A stretch of DNA of 64,000 bases from Aphis gossypii (GCF_020184175.1 NW_026083065.1:62001-126000); one strand, 5' to 3'; counted from the stretch's first letter, positions 11,601 through 22,677 are shown. The notes: a model not told the origin generated them from the sequence alone. Numbers and translations: made by a program.

Positions 11601-12789
11601 TTTATTGTTCAATATATAATTTGAATAATATAATTTTTTTTTTTTAAATAATTAATAAATGTATTTATTTATTTATTTATTTTCATAATTTTTTTTAAAA
11701 TTATTAAGGTAATTTTTTTTAGTTTTTAGGTAATTTTACATTTTTTCTGTTCTTTTTTTATATTTCTTATGATAATTATTAATAATAAATAGGTTAACTA
11801 TTATTTTAATAGTAAGTTTTAAGTACCTATATAATATTCTTATTTTAACTTCTAAATATTTAAATATTTGCAGATTTTTGGCTACCGGGGAATCTTATAG
11901 GTCTTTAGCTTTTAGTTTTCGTCTGGGATTTAGCACAACCAGAGAAATCGTTGAAGAAGTCTGTGAAGTCATCTGGAAAACATTAAGACCAATTTACATG
12001 CCGAAACCTACCAAAGAAGATTGGCTTAAAATTAGCAGAGAATATAAAGAATTATGGAACTTTCCCAATTGCATTGGAGCTCTCGACGGTAAACATATCA
12101 ATATTCAATGTCCCATAAATGGTGGATCGGCATATTTTAATTATAAAGGAAGTAATTCGATCGTATTACTTGCTTTGGTAGATGCTCACTATAAATTTAT
12201 AACTATTGATGTGGGTTCTTATGGTCGAAACTCTGATGGACATGCGTTAGCTAAATCCGCATTAGGAAAAGCATTAGAAAACGGTACATTAGATGTTCCA
12301 CCTGATACACCAATTGAAGAAAATGGAGACCCAATTCCGTACGTAATAGTTGCAGATGAGGCGTTTCCAATGAAGTCATATCTTATGAGACCATATAGCA
12401 GGGCAACTTTAGATGGAAATGAAGGAAATAAAATTTTTAATTACAGGCTTTCTCGTGCAAGACGTGTTGTGGAAAATGCATTTGGAATACTTTCAAATCG
12501 TTGGAGAGTATTCCGAACAAATATTCAAATACAACCGAAATCCGTAGACAACATAGTACTTGCTGCATGTTGTCTTCATAATATGTTATGCCAAAGCCAT
12601 GATTTCCAATTGGATGAAATAAATAATTATGAAAGTACCCAAGGTTTTGTAAATATGGTACCAATAAGAGGAAATAGCACCCAGAGATCATTTGAAATAC
12701 GTGACAAATTTAAAGATTTTTTTACATCATCTGGGGGGGCAGTACCATGGCAGTACGAAATGGTTCGGAGAGGAAGAATTAATGATTGA
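8671..12789 (+). CDS. Harbinger transposase (HARBI1-like DDE nuclease), 2 exons, intact
   Basis: Exon 1 is 8671-8993 and ends AG before GTAAGT. Exon 2 is 11874-12789, after TTGCAG. The joined frame reads LAVCLRFLATGESYRSLAF, exactly the order expected in HARBI1-like proteins, and gives 412 aa. DDE_4-type catalytic residues are visible: D in GALDGKHI, D in GSYGRNSDG and E in VADEAFP, followed by a helical C-terminus (RARRVVENAFGIL, ACCLHNMLC). The start at 8671 is the first ATG after a GC-richer leader. The intron of 2.88 kb contains a MITE (9976-11020) and two exons of the antisense MADF gene. No stop or frameshift is seen, so catalysis may be intact, although the element lacks its left tip. 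Confidence 0.9.
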
Positions 12790-13185
12790 TCAACGATCCG
12801 AAATAGCAAAATGCACCTAAACCTTGTAAAAAATGTTTTAATTAAAAATTTTTCTTTATACTTATTTATACTTTATACAGGTAGGTCGTATGTACAATAA
12901 ATAAAAACATAACTATTAAAAATTTATTTTTCGTATGATGTATTATGTATAACTGCTTAAGAAATATAGGTATGACACGTATAATAATATGTCAATATGC
13001 AAGTATGTATTCCTTATTATAAATTATTAAAAACCTAATATCTTACCTGGCATTTGTAAATTTGCACCAATCTCTTCCCATGCCTCTTTACGAATGCTAT
13101 TATCTTTATAGTCGACAGAAAAAATGTCGTATAAAGATTTATGTTCACGGACATTTTCAATTAATAACTCCTCAAATGAAGACAT
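9081..13185 (-). pseudogene. Harbinger accessory protein with MADF and BESS domains, frameshifted
   Basis: Exon 1 (13185-13047) encodes the MADF start, MSSFEELLIENVREHKSLYD. Exon 2 (11363-11204) completes MADF with CKSEWTKLRNCF. Exon 3 (9785-9081) holds an acidic linker and a BESS-type segment, DDVELFYLSMAKIAKRLPKS. Splice phases agree at both junctions. In exon 3 the frame from the splice site hits TAG just after an A run (complement of 9593-9599), while the BESS frame is open from about 9627 onward; one base is missing. In Harbinger elements the partner protein binds DNA and carries the transposase to the nucleus. Here it is either decayed or mis-sequenced at the homopolymer. The gene overlaps the transposase gene tail to tail. 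Confidence 0.7.
9976..11020. mobile_element. Non-autonomous element, GATTCTGAACGAAG family, copy 1
   Basis: The left end GATTCTGAACGAAGTGATGAAT and the right end (reverse complement GATTCTAAACGAAGTGATGAAT) form inverted repeats. The interior is non-coding, with many runs such as GAAAATTTAATA and ATCGACACTT. The same family recurs at 35838-37247, 57290-58388 and 58617-59968. It sits in the Harbinger transposase intron and antisense to the MADF gene. Superfamily unknown. Confidence 0.75.
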
Positions 13186-13468
13186 TTTCAAAAAGATAGG
13201 AGAAACAAACAGCATCGACCGATGTCTGAAGTAAAATGATCGTATTTTAATTAATACAATACCATCACACGTCACACGTTTTTCAAAATTGTTTGAAACG
13301 CGTGGCGTGGAATTGAGTGGGAACGCGTTGTGTGTTATAAATATGATCACAAAATCGAATAATATTTAAAAATAAATGAGTTAACACGCGATTTGAAATT
13401 ATCGGCGTGTTAACGCGTGGCATGTTAAGACGTGTTAAGACGTGGCGTGTGAATAGTGTGTCCCGGCC

Positions 13469-13836
13469 ATTACAGTGACAAATAATACTGATCTGTCGGG
13501 CGTTTATAATTTGCATTACTTTTTAAGGTTGTAGTTTTCGTAACATAAAACTAAATAAAAGGGTCTTGAACCATCAAACATTGTAATTTACGCTATTATT
13601 CACCTTAAGATTAAGCATAATTATGTATATCATATAGCCGATGCGATATTAGTAAATTTATTAGCTGGTAAATTCCAACAATTAAAGTTGAATATGTGGC
13701 GCAGGCCGCAGATTACATACAATTAATTTTCGTTTTCTGTCGTAGCGCATAACCAAAAGCTATTATTTATGTGATAGGTACTAGAATATTATATGTATCC
13801 AAAAATAGTTAAACATAAATCCTATCGGTTATAATA
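13469..13836. other. Flanking sequence, nothing recognised
   Basis: Between the Harbinger right end and the hAT MITE. I see no open frame, repeat or RNA gene. Confidence 0.4.
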
Positions 13837-13844
13837 TCATTGGG

Positions 13845-14430
13845 CAGTGGCGTCACTAGGGTCCAAATTTTAGGGTAGCAAAGTTTATTTTTAGAAAGTG
13901 AAAAAAAAAACTTTTTATAGGTTTAATCACTTTAATCATTATTTTGTATAATAAAAATGCATATGTATTATGTATATTTAAAATTTTAGATAATCACAAA
14001 CTATAATTCATGATAAGACCTCAGCTAGAATGAGAGGCATTGATGAAATCTGTCTTTCTCTCTTCCCCATTCCGGCACACCACCCTCTATTTGGTTAATA
14101 ATAACCGTTTATATAGCGATATTTGCCTATCCATTCTTTATTATCTATGTATAGAACTTGGTATGACGTATAGTGTATACTGTATACACTGTTTAATTGT
14201 CAGTATTGGACTTATCACAAAATATTATAATTTTGGACACAATCACAATAATTGAATAGTCAATAGAATATAATATACATAGTCTATGTTCGTTTCCACT
14301 TGAAAAAAACATTGAATATATTTTTAAAATCTAAGATTTTATTTGGGGTAGCAAAACGATACCCTTGCTACCCCAAAAAAATGTCTGGGGTAGCAAAGAT
14401 ACCCCTCCATACCCCTTAGTGACGCCTATG
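13845..14430. mobile_element. hAT-type MITE, 586 bp, with perfect 8-bp target duplication
   Basis: Flanked by TCATTGGG at 13837-13844 and 14431-14438. The ends are CAGTGGCGTCACTAGGG and the complement of CATAGGCGTCACTAAGG. The 8-bp duplication and CAGTGGCG-type end define hAT. The interior encodes nothing; short open frames there are chance. Confidence 0.9.
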
Positions 14431-14438
14431 TCATTGGG

Positions 14439-14824
14439 TTTTCCATAATATTATTGATACAGTCGTCGTTCCGCTGATTACCGATTGTCGACTATACACA
14501 GACCCCTTAGACCATCTTCGTCTAGAAGACATTTTACTCTATGGCCTATGCCCGATGCCGCTGCGTGCCGTTTGTCGTTTGTTATTTTTTTTCATTTTGG
14601 TATTCGCGTTTTTCGCCTCGTCATTCGCGTGTGTGTTATTTTTGTGTTATATCTACTTTTCTGCGTTGTATTTTTACGATCTAGTATACACTTCAACAAT
14701 ACTAGATACTGTAAATTGTAAGTATATATATCAATATATCTATTTTTTTAGTTTGTAAGTATAGAACTATAATTTTAATTGTATAAATTAATTTTTAATA
14801 TATATATATATATATAAAAACAAC
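14439..14824 (+). other. Upstream region of the TNP2-like gene
   Basis: GC-richer sequence (about 14465-14660) followed by an AT-rich stretch with a TA run just before the ATG at 14825. It probably contains the promoter and leader, but no motif can be assigned. Confidence 0.3.
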
Positions 14825-17008
14825 ATGCATAGACAAAATTTTATGAGTAAATCTACCAAACGAAGGAGATTATTGGAAGAAACAGCAAATCTATTAGATA
14901 ATTATACTGAAATTCCTCCACTAAGTGTAAGTGTTTCTAATGTATTAATTAAAGATAATTTAGAAGATAATCCTACTTCAAATATTATCGATGGAAGTAC
15001 AAATCCAATATCTCATTATTCCAATATTATTAAAACTTCTAATATTAATAAAAATGTAATAAATCAAATTGTATTAAACAAAGAAATCAATAATTTAGAA
15101 GAATTTACCACAAACAATTCAAATTGTGTAAACACTTTTGACAATAGAGGGGAAACATTTGAAAATTTTCAACAGTTAGATTTGAAGAGTGAATTAAGTA
15201 AATGGGCGGTTGAGTATGATGTACCTAATAATACACTATCAGGTTTATTAAAAGTTTTAAAAAAACATAATTGTTTTAGTAATTTTCCCAGTGATGCTAG
15301 GACTATTCATCAAACTAATATTAATAATCCATATAGTCAATCTATACTAGTAAAAACTGTATCACCTGGTGTATACTATCATTTTGGATTAGCAAACGGA
15401 ATACAACAAACTATAGACAAATGTTTTTCTGATGAAACTATTAAGTTAGTAATTGGAGTTGATGGTCTGCCCTTGGCTAAAAGTTCAGGTAGTACTTTTT
15501 GGCCTATCTTAGGTTATATAAGGCAATTTAATCAAACTGTGTTTCCTATAGGAATTTATTGGGGTCATGAAAAGCCAGGTGACAGTAATATTTTCATAAA
15601 TGATTTCATAGAAGAGGTTAGGGATCTCATTTTGAATGGACTTACTGTTGAATTATTTGATAAAGATAAACAATTAGTTAAGTTAAAAAAAAAAATTGCT
15701 ATTGATGCATTTTGTTGCGATGTTCCCGCTAAGGCATTTTTATTAAAAACAAAGGGTCATACTGGGTTTTATTCTTGTTCCAGATGTTCAGTACAGGGTA
15801 CTTTTTTACTTAGACGTGTTTGCTTTCCTGATTTAGAATGTTCAAAAAGAACTCACCAAGATTTTTTAAATAAAATTCAAGAGCAATATCATACCCCAGG
15901 TCATATTACTAATATAATTAATATTCCTGGTATTAATGTTGTTCATGACTTTTCTATTGATTATATGCATTGTGTACTTTTGGGAGTTATGAAAAAAATG
16001 CTTACGCTGTGGAAAGGAAGTGGTGAAATTGGTAGAGTTGGTGTAAATAAACAAAAATTACCTTCCAATTTAATTAAACAAATATCTACTCGTCTAATAT
16101 CATTAAAAAAGTACATACCTTCTGATTTAAGTAGAAAACCTCGGAGTTTAGATGAATTAAGTCGATGGAAGGCAACTGAACTAAGGCAATTTTTGCTATA
16201 TACTGGGCCTGTAGTGCTTTATTTACTAGTGTCAAAAAAAAATTATTACAATTTTCTTTACTTAAATATATCTATGACAATATTCTTAAGTCCCAATTTT
16301 AACCACCTTGCGTTAGATGCTAAGGCTTTAATGATAAATTTTGTTAAACAGTTTGGTAAATTATATGGTAAACATTTTATATCTAGCAATGTACACTCGT
16401 TAATTCACTTATACGATGATTATGAAAAATATGGTTCACTAGATCAGGTTAGTTGCTTCAAGTTTGAGAACTATATGAGTAAATTAAAAAAAATGGTTAG
16501 GAAAAATGAAAAGCCTCTCCAACAAGTAGTAAAAAGATATTGGGAACAATGTAACCTCAAACCTGACCATGAAACTAAAATGTATTTTAATAATGATAAT
16601 ATAAAACCAAAGTTTGAAAAATTACACACTGAAGGTCCTTTAATTAAAGATACGGCTTCACCACAATATAAAATATTAATTTTGGAAAAAAAGATTTTAA
16701 AAATTCATTCTGACTCTGATTCGTATGCAAGTGTATATACCAATGGAGAAACAAACATTATTAAGATAGTAAATATTTGTTATAATTCACACTTGAAGAA
16801 AGAAGTTATACTAGGTAGAAAATTTGAAACTGTAGAATGTTTCTTTCAAAAACCAATAAAAAGTTCTGACATAGGAGTTTATAAAATTAGTAATTATTCT
16901 AAAAAAGTTGAAATGTGGAATATTAGTGATATAAGAGTAAAATATGCTGTGTTACCTATTGATGAAAATATGTCAGTAGCTACACCAATTATTCATTTTA
17001 ATAATTAA
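14825..17008 (+). CDS. TNP2/CACTA-like transposase-domain protein, 727 aa
   Basis: A single open frame. Residues 1-120 are a low-complexity, Asn/Ser-rich lead. The body contains LVIGVDGLPLAKSSGS near residue 210, AFCCDVPAKAFLLKTKGHTG with CSRCSVQG near 305, and DYMHCVLLGVMKKML near 380, landmarks I associate with the TNP2-type transposases that are numerous in aphid and hydra genomes. The first catalytic Asp is likely in GVDGLP. No frame break is visible over 2.2 kb, which argues for recent activity or constraint. Directly downstream on the same strand lies a DUF4806 gene, a pairing that may be one two-gene element. I could not identify terminal repeats, so CACTA membership is provisional; a domesticated gene is also possible. 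Confidence 0.7.
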   Translation: MHRQNFMSKSTKRRRLLEETANLLDNYTEIPPLSVSVSNVLIKDNLEDNPTSNIIDGSTNPISHYSNIIKTSNINKNVINQIVLNKEINNLEEFTTNNSNCVNTFDNRGETFENFQQLDLKSELSKWAVEYDVPNNTLSGLLKVLKKHNCFSNFPSDARTIHQTNINNPYSQSILVKTVSPGVYYHFGLANGIQQTIDKCFSDETIKLVIGVDGLPLAKSSGSTFWPILGYIRQFNQTVFPIGIYWGHEKPGDSNIFINDFIEEVRDLILNGLTVELFDKDKQLVKLKKKIAIDAFCCDVPAKAFLLKTKGHTGFYSCSRCSVQGTFLLRRVCFPDLECSKRTHQDFLNKIQEQYHTPGHITNIINIPGINVVHDFSIDYMHCVLLGVMKKMLTLWKGSGEIGRVGVNKQKLPSNLIKQISTRLISLKKYIPSDLSRKPRSLDELSRWKATELRQFLLYTGPVVLYLLVSKKNYYNFLYLNISMTIFLSPNFNHLALDAKALMINFVKQFGKLYGKHFISSNVHSLIHLYDDYEKYGSLDQVSCFKFENYMSKLKKMVRKNEKPLQQVVKRYWEQCNLKPDHETKMYFNNDNIKPKFEKLHTEGPLIKDTASPQYKILILEKKILKIHSDSDSYASVYTNGETNIIKIVNICYNSHLKKEVILGRKFETVECFFQKPIKSSDIGVYKISNYSKKVEMWNISDIRVKYAVLPIDENMSVATPIIHFNN

Positions 17009-17181
17009 ACAATATAATAACTGTGGGGTTTAGGTTTCTACTTAATATATTTGATAATAAATAATATTTGTACATATTTTATACATACCTAACCTACCTA
17101 TATATTATATTTAAATTTGTTTCAATTCTCAATATTAGTTTAAGGTTAAATAACAAAAATTACTATTTACATCAAAGAAAA

Positions 17182-19279
17182 ATGTGGGCAATAGTTCATT
17201 TCTTAGATGACAATAGTGTAGAAAGTGTTCCTGTTCACTGGATTGAAAATGACCAATGTGCATGGCCCAAAATAGTCATAATATACATAAGCTAAGAACA
17301 AGCTGTGTCAAAACAAATGCATTTGAATTTAACTTTTATCGCATAAGAGTTCTTGCAAATAATATTAGTAAGTATAATCAATAAGTAATACTAGTAAGAA
17401 ATATCATTAACTTTTTCTTTAAATGTATACAGATTCTATTTGTGGTGGATAATAACAGAATCTGTGTAGTGTACACTTTTTTAAATTCATTACTTAAATA
17501 ATAAATTAATAACAATAACTTTGTTTCATAGAATCTTTAATGGAAGCAGAAGAAAAAGTACTTACTGCACAATACACATCAGACATATCTGATGGTTCTT
17601 CATTTTCAAAAAAACATAAAAACAAAAGGACAATTGATTCGATAAAATTAAATGCTGTAGCTGGTATGATATTTTTGTGTTTAAATGTTTTTATTTTAAA
17701 TAATATATATATGTTAAATATAAACCAATTTAAATTCAAAATTTGAATAGATCGTTTTAATACTATGAAAATGAAAAAGTACAAAATTGGTAACGGTGAT
17801 AATACTGTGGATTCAAAATTCAAAACTAAAATGTATAAAACAAAAGCTATATCAACAAAAGTACAATCATCATCATCATCAGAATCGGATGACCATATGT
17901 CAGATTTGTGTAAGCATTTTATTAAATTTCAATTAAATTGTGTTAGGTACTTACCTAAATATGAGACTTTTTCAAGTTAATTGTATATTGATACTATGAT
18001 ACTGTTTTAATAGTTTTTTGTATACGACTCATTATTTATGATAAAGACTTAATTTTTATTTATTTAATTAAATATTTTGTCTAATGCAATTTACTTAGCT
18101 GATCATGATTCTGACAAGGATAAGGAATATATTCCAGATATTCAAAATAAAAACCAGATAATAAATGATGGTAATAATTCTGATGAGGAAATAATAATTG
18201 TTAATAGTTTAGTAATACCAGAGGTTAAATCAATTGAAAATAATGAATCAAATATTGTTGAAAGTCATATTGAAAAAAGTATGTATATGTTTATTTATTT
18301 GTGTAAAACTTTTAATTTTTGTATTACACAAGGCCTCGACTACATTGGTCGTTGACTGGTCGTTAACTTTTTTATATGTTTATAATGTATTATCATTATA
18401 ATTCCTGATTTTCAGCCACGTATCTTAATACTAACAAAGAATCGTCATCTATTTCAAAAAATATAGCTCATCCATGTATTTCAGTTGATAATAGTAAGTA
18501 ATATACAGTATGATAAATTTTAATAAAATTCTGTAAATGTTTCTGTTTATATAATTTATTTATTTTAACTAAGATATGTTTTTGGGTTACCTACAAAAAA
18601 ATCATTACCTGATTTTTATAGTAGCAAAAGTTTTTTCTAATCGTTTAGTACTTGAATTAATCCAAAAACATATGATTCATTACCTATTCAATTTTTTTGA
18701 TGAAGAGAATAATTTTTTTTTTTATAAATATAATTTGTAATAGCTAGCAAATTTTTGTTAATAAATCTATACTTGTCTTTTCTATTTCTAGAAGTTATAA
18801 AAAATGAACTTGCTTAAAAATATTTATAGGAATTTAAAAAGTAATTTTGAGCTTGCAGTTAATTATTTCTAAGATTGAAGTTTAATTATATTATGATAAA
18901 AAAAATAATACTATTTTTTTTTCAATTTTATTAATTTCTTAAAAAAAATATGATAAATTCACGTTAACAAAAATCTTAAAAATATTACATAATAAAATTT
19001 TATTATTTTTCAGCTGTACTGAAAAATATTTTGAACTATCTGGCATACTTAAAAGTTGAAGTTACCAAAATTTCTGATACTCAACAAGAAATAATTCAAG
19101 CGATTAACAATTCAAGTTCATCTAATATCAGTACTTTTAATTCATGCGAGATAGATTATTTTGTAACTGCTTGGCCTGTACCAAACCACGATGAATTAAG
19201 AGGACGTGTTACGGAAAAAAATCACTTGAAAAATTCCTTTAAAAACATGTTTGCGCGTTCAAATAACATGGGTTACTGA
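17182..19279 (+). pseudogene. DUF4806-type gene, 5' part, broken
   Basis: It starts MWAIVHFLDDNSVESVPVHW at 17182, the usual opening of insect DUF4806 proteins. After WPK a one-base loss in the A run near 17270 shifts frame; the next frame reads NSHNIHKLRTSCVKTNAF up to a donor near 17371. Further short Ser/Asp-rich exons follow at about 17528-17660, 17760-17905, 18095-18275 and 18416-18493. The last exon (about 19015-19279) has ILNYLAYLKVEVTKISDTQQ and TAWPVPNHDELRGRV, then ends in an inverted repeat. The remaining C-terminal part of such a protein is found at 29362-29722. Function of DUF4806 proteins is not known to me. Confidence 0.6.
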
Positions 19280-19583
19280 GTAGTTTTATCGTAAAATTAC
19301 CTATGAACAAAATTGTAGAGGAGATTTATATCTGGTTCCGTAAGAAGTCCGATTTTTGAAATTATAATTTTAAGTCCTAAAAATAACTGTTTAAAATAGT
19401 ATAAATAAAGTGTTCCATTAATCATGTTATATTTCATAGTATTTTAAAGATATCAAAAATCGGTTTTCTTACGGAACCAGATAAAAATCTTCTTTACAAT
19501 TTTGTTCATAGGTGTTTTTACAATAAAACTACTCAGTAGCCCATATTACTTGAACGCGCAAACTATGTTTTATAAGAAAAACG
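19236..19583. repeat. Long inverted repeat (palindromic MITE), about 350 bp
   Basis: The left arm (about 19236-19365) and right arm (about 19450-19583) are inverted copies that share GTTTGCGCGTTCAA, TACTGAGTAGTTTTAT, ACCTATGAACAAAATTGTA and ATCTGGTTCCGTAAGAA. The DUF4806 frame runs into the left arm and stops there, so the insertion probably truncated the gene. No clear target duplication is visible. Confidence 0.75.
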
Positions 19584-20484
19584 CATACAATTACTATACC
19601 GACTGGTGCTGCTCCATTTTTATTACGGCAGCGTTCGATAACATTCGTTACCCCCGACCCGCTAAAACAACCGCATCATAGTTCATAACTGGTTTTTGAC
19701 GAGTACGCAACCGCCCGTGATAAACTATAAATAATTATGATTATTGACTACGGGCCGCAGTGGTAAACAATAATAATTATTTTATTCATAACATTTATTA
19801 TAAATTTCTGTTAGTATTTATTTAATTTACATTTTAAAATAAAATTATGAAAATAATTATCCGATTTTGACAATTTTTTTTTTCAACCTGTTTGAAATGT
19901 TGCGATAAATTGATTTTTATTTTGCTGCAAATAAATGAAATAACAGTACTAGTATACAGCTATTAGCTAATCTTTTAATTACACAACATTTTAAAGGCCA
20001 CGTATAGGAATTAGATTTCTTAACTTGTTGAATATTGGTCATAAAAAACAAAAAGTTTGGTTTAATTGTGTAATTGTTAACTCCTTAAAAATCAATTAGC
20101 TATTATTGAATAAAAACAATACTTAATTGTTATATTGTTAATATAGACATATAGTATTAATACATATTAATTGCATGATAAAGAACATAATATAATGATT
20201 AAAAATCGATTATTATTGATAGTAAAATATTATTAAAATTATAGAGTATAATTAAATTAAAAATAAATAAATAAATAATACAATTATACAACATAATAGT
20301 ATAATAATTAATAATACAACATATTTTTTTTACTTGTTTACATAAATTATCAAGTATTATAATAATCAGTGAATTGTTGAAAACAATTGAAAAAAATAAC
20401 TAAAAAACTGAGTATCAAATTATAAGTTATAAATTATAACTTATGAACATAATAAACAATAAATTATAAAATAATTTATTTTTT
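19584..20484. other. AT-rich spacer, nothing recognised
   Basis: Non-coding. There is a GC-richer patch at about 19600-19770 and AT-rich sequence up to the end of the envelope gene. If the envelope gene belonged to a retrovirus-like element its 3' LTR should lie here, but I see no LTR signature. Confidence 0.35.
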
Positions 20485-22299
20485 CTATTGAGCACAGGGA
20501 CGATATCCCAGCTCTATATTATTTTCTAAGGCTGACTTTTTATTTTTATTTTTAAAATACTTAAAAAAACAATATATTAATATTGCAATTATAATTAAAA
20601 TTAAGTATTTATTTGTATAAACGAAGTCATACGTTCTATCTACAACAAGGGAGGTAATTAAATTGTCTTGTTGGTCTAGTTGTAAGTTTATTCGATTAAA
20701 AGCGTCTTTATTAAATTTGAGATTTTTTATTTCATTTAAGTGAATTGGTTTCGGGTAAGATTGGTTGATAGGCATATTACAACAAGAATCATTTAAAATT
20801 GATAAGTCTATTGGTAAAATGACAGGGAGTGATGATTCTAACGATTGTTCCGTTCTAAGAACACCTTTCGTAGTAAAAGCGAAACACTCAGATTTTAAGT
20901 ATAACTTTCCGGAATTTTTAATTTTAATTTTAAAGATTTTAGTTTGTTTATTGCAAATTATTGTTATGGTCGTCGGCTTTTCACACACAAAATACCAATT
21001 GTTTTTAAAATAAGACGGATACCACATTTCTTTTTTGAACTCGGTAATATATGTTTCACATTGTGGTGGTAGAGTTACTGCAGAGTTCTTTAATAATTGT
21101 GTTACACAAATGGGATCAGACTCACCGTTGTGTATCATTTCATTAAAAGCACAAACGAATATTTTAGCTACTACTATACAGTTATTGAGATTGGGCCATA
21201 CAAAATATTTTGTAACCATTTCGTCTGCTAATAAATACATTGGACTTTCAGTCATATGAAGAAATTGTCCGTATTCATTAATTGGAACGTAAATTGGTAA
21301 AATATGAAACAAGTTAAAATTGTCCACAATACACAAAGGAATTTTTATTAAAAATATTAATTTATCATTAATATAATGTAGTTGGACGCTCATTATTTTA
21401 AATACTTCATGAATGTTTTCTAAATTGAACTTTACCGGTAATTTTAAATCATCGGGAAGAATATTTTCAATATTCTTTATTTCCGATAATAATTGATAGG
21501 GCGTCATTACAAAAGGATCTACCTTATTCATTTGAGCATTGGATATCATTCTCTGTAGCCTAGTTATAAACATATCCAATTCGAATATATTATTTTCAAT
21601 CAAATTAATTAATTCAATATCAAATATTAGTTTTTTTTCTTTAGATAGTTCATTGCTAAAGTTATTTAAATTGTCTTCAACCCTTTTCATATTATTATCA
21701 AATACAATTTTATTTTCATTAAATGACGTGACAGTATCATTAAAATTATAAATTGTACTACTCAAAATCGATATTTGATCGTGAACTATTCTTAAAATTT
21801 TATCTTGATTTTTTTCCATTTTATTTATTGAGCTATCATATCTTCGAACATCGTCGGCATCGGCAATACCAAACATCCATTGAAGTGCCGAGCCTCCAAA
21901 TTCGAAAGATCTTTTTACCCTTTTATTGTGTTCAGCTAATTGTTTAATTACACCAATTTCTTTTTCTAGCGCAAGTTCATGTTTTTTAAGCCGAAGTATA
22001 GATACTTTAGCTGTATCACTAATATTAACGTACATTTTAATTGATTTTAACATTGCCTTATTAATATTAAAACTATTATCTAAATTCTTTAAATCAAAAT
22101 ACGTATTGATAGTCCAACTACTTTTATATAACTTAGCTTTACCAACAACTTCATATTGTAAACCCGGACTGTCGTTAGTAGATGATGTCAATTTGTAAAG
22201 ATTATCATCTTTATTTTTAATTGAAGTCTCCCAAGTAGAATTTGAAGAAGTGAGAAGTAGCAGTGTAATGTAATAGAAGATCCTTGTCCAAAAATCCAT
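20485..22299 (-). CDS. env: Envelope/F-like fusion glycoprotein, 604 aa, isolated and intact
   Basis: An uninterrupted frame with the architecture of insect errantivirus envelope and baculovirus F-type proteins: an N-terminal hydrophobic signal (residues about 5-18), a furin-type site RVKR at 127-130, then a hydrophobic, glycine-containing segment ending in a DADD motif, a long heptad-rich ectodomain, one transmembrane helix near residues 561-580 and a short basic tail. Such proteins mediate membrane fusion. No gag or pol lies next to it on this strand and no flanking LTRs are visible, so it is either the last surviving part of an element or a captured gene like Drosophila Iris. Which of these applies cannot be told from sequence alone. 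Confidence 0.8.
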   Translation of the reverse strand: MDFWTRIFYYITLLLLTSSNSTWETSIKNKDDNLYKLTSSTNDSPGLQYEVVGKAKLYKSSWTINTYFDLKNLDNSFNINKAMLKSIKMYVNISDTAKVSILRLKKHELALEKEIGVIKQLAEHNKRVKRSFEFGGSALQWMFGIADADDVRRYDSSINKMEKNQDKILRIVHDQISILSSTIYNFNDTVTSFNENKIVFDNNMKRVEDNLNNFSNELSKEKKLIFDIELINLIENNIFELDMFITRLQRMISNAQMNKVDPFVMTPYQLLSEIKNIENILPDDLKLPVKFNLENIHEVFKIMSVQLHYINDKLIFLIKIPLCIVDNFNLFHILPIYVPINEYGQFLHMTESPMYLLADEMVTKYFVWPNLNNCIVVAKIFVCAFNEMIHNGESDPICVTQLLKNSAVTLPPQCETYITEFKKEMWYPSYFKNNWYFVCEKPTTITIICNKQTKIFKIKIKNSGKLYLKSECFAFTTKGVLRTEQSLESSLPVILPIDLSILNDSCCNMPINQSYPKPIHLNEIKNLKFNKDAFNRINLQLDQQDNLITSLVVDRTYDFVYTNKYLILIIIAILIYCFFKYFKNKNKKSALENNIELGYRPCAQ

Positions 22300-22540
22300 T
22301 TTTTTTTTTTGCTTCGACTTTTGTATTGCAAAACAGGGAAAAGCTTCTGTATATCTAATAAAATATTTTAAATAATTTATTTACAAATTGGAAAGTTGGT
22401 TTCCTGTTGGAGGAAGTACTGTTAAGAGGCCGTAAATTCTATAATAAATTACTACAACATTTATTTGGGAGGAACACAAATATTCCTCTGAAAGGTAAAC
22501 CTATTGTTATCTACTTATCTATATAAAAGTCATTTATTTA

Positions 22541-22675
22541 GAGCGCGGATTTGTATGTACTTGCATATTTATTCTGGTTGATCGTATGCTATGCTAAATG
22601 AGCACAAAATGTATGCATATTTAAGTTTTTTTTAGCGTATATTTGGTTTGTTTTTAATGTAATAAATCCGCGCTC
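22541..22675. mobile_element. Small MITE flanked by TA, 135 bp
   Basis: Inverted ends GAGCGCGGATTT and AAATCCGCGCTC are flanked by TA at 22539-22540 and 22676-22677, suggesting a Tc1/mariner-type origin. Confidence 0.75.
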
Positions 22676-22677
22676 TA

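Larger units (their letters stand above)
8475..13468 (+). mobile_element. PIF/Harbinger transposon, 5 kb, left tip missing
   Basis: The right end reads GTGTTAAGACGTGGCGTG (13432-13449) followed by GAATAGTGTGTCCCGGCC to 13468. The left end starts directly with CACGCCACGTCTTAACA, the inverted match to the inner part, so about 20 terminal bases (expected to start GGCCGGGACAC) are missing where the P-like element abuts. It carries the two-gene Harbinger set: a nuclease-type transposase on + and a MADF-BESS (Myb-like role) protein on -, overlapping in introns. No TWA-type target duplication can be shown because the left tip is gone. Confidence 0.8.

Noticed and set aside
12437..12809. Minus-strand frames under the Harbinger transposase
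   Set aside because: Antisense shadows of exon 2.
14040..14255. 71-aa frame
   Set aside because: Inside a hAT MITE; chance frame.
14485..14758. Two overlapping hydrophobic frames before the TNP2-like gene
   Set aside because: T-rich leader sequence; no homology, no good start context.
20765..22198. Plus-strand frames within the envelope gene
   Set aside because: Antisense shadows of the 604-aa frame.
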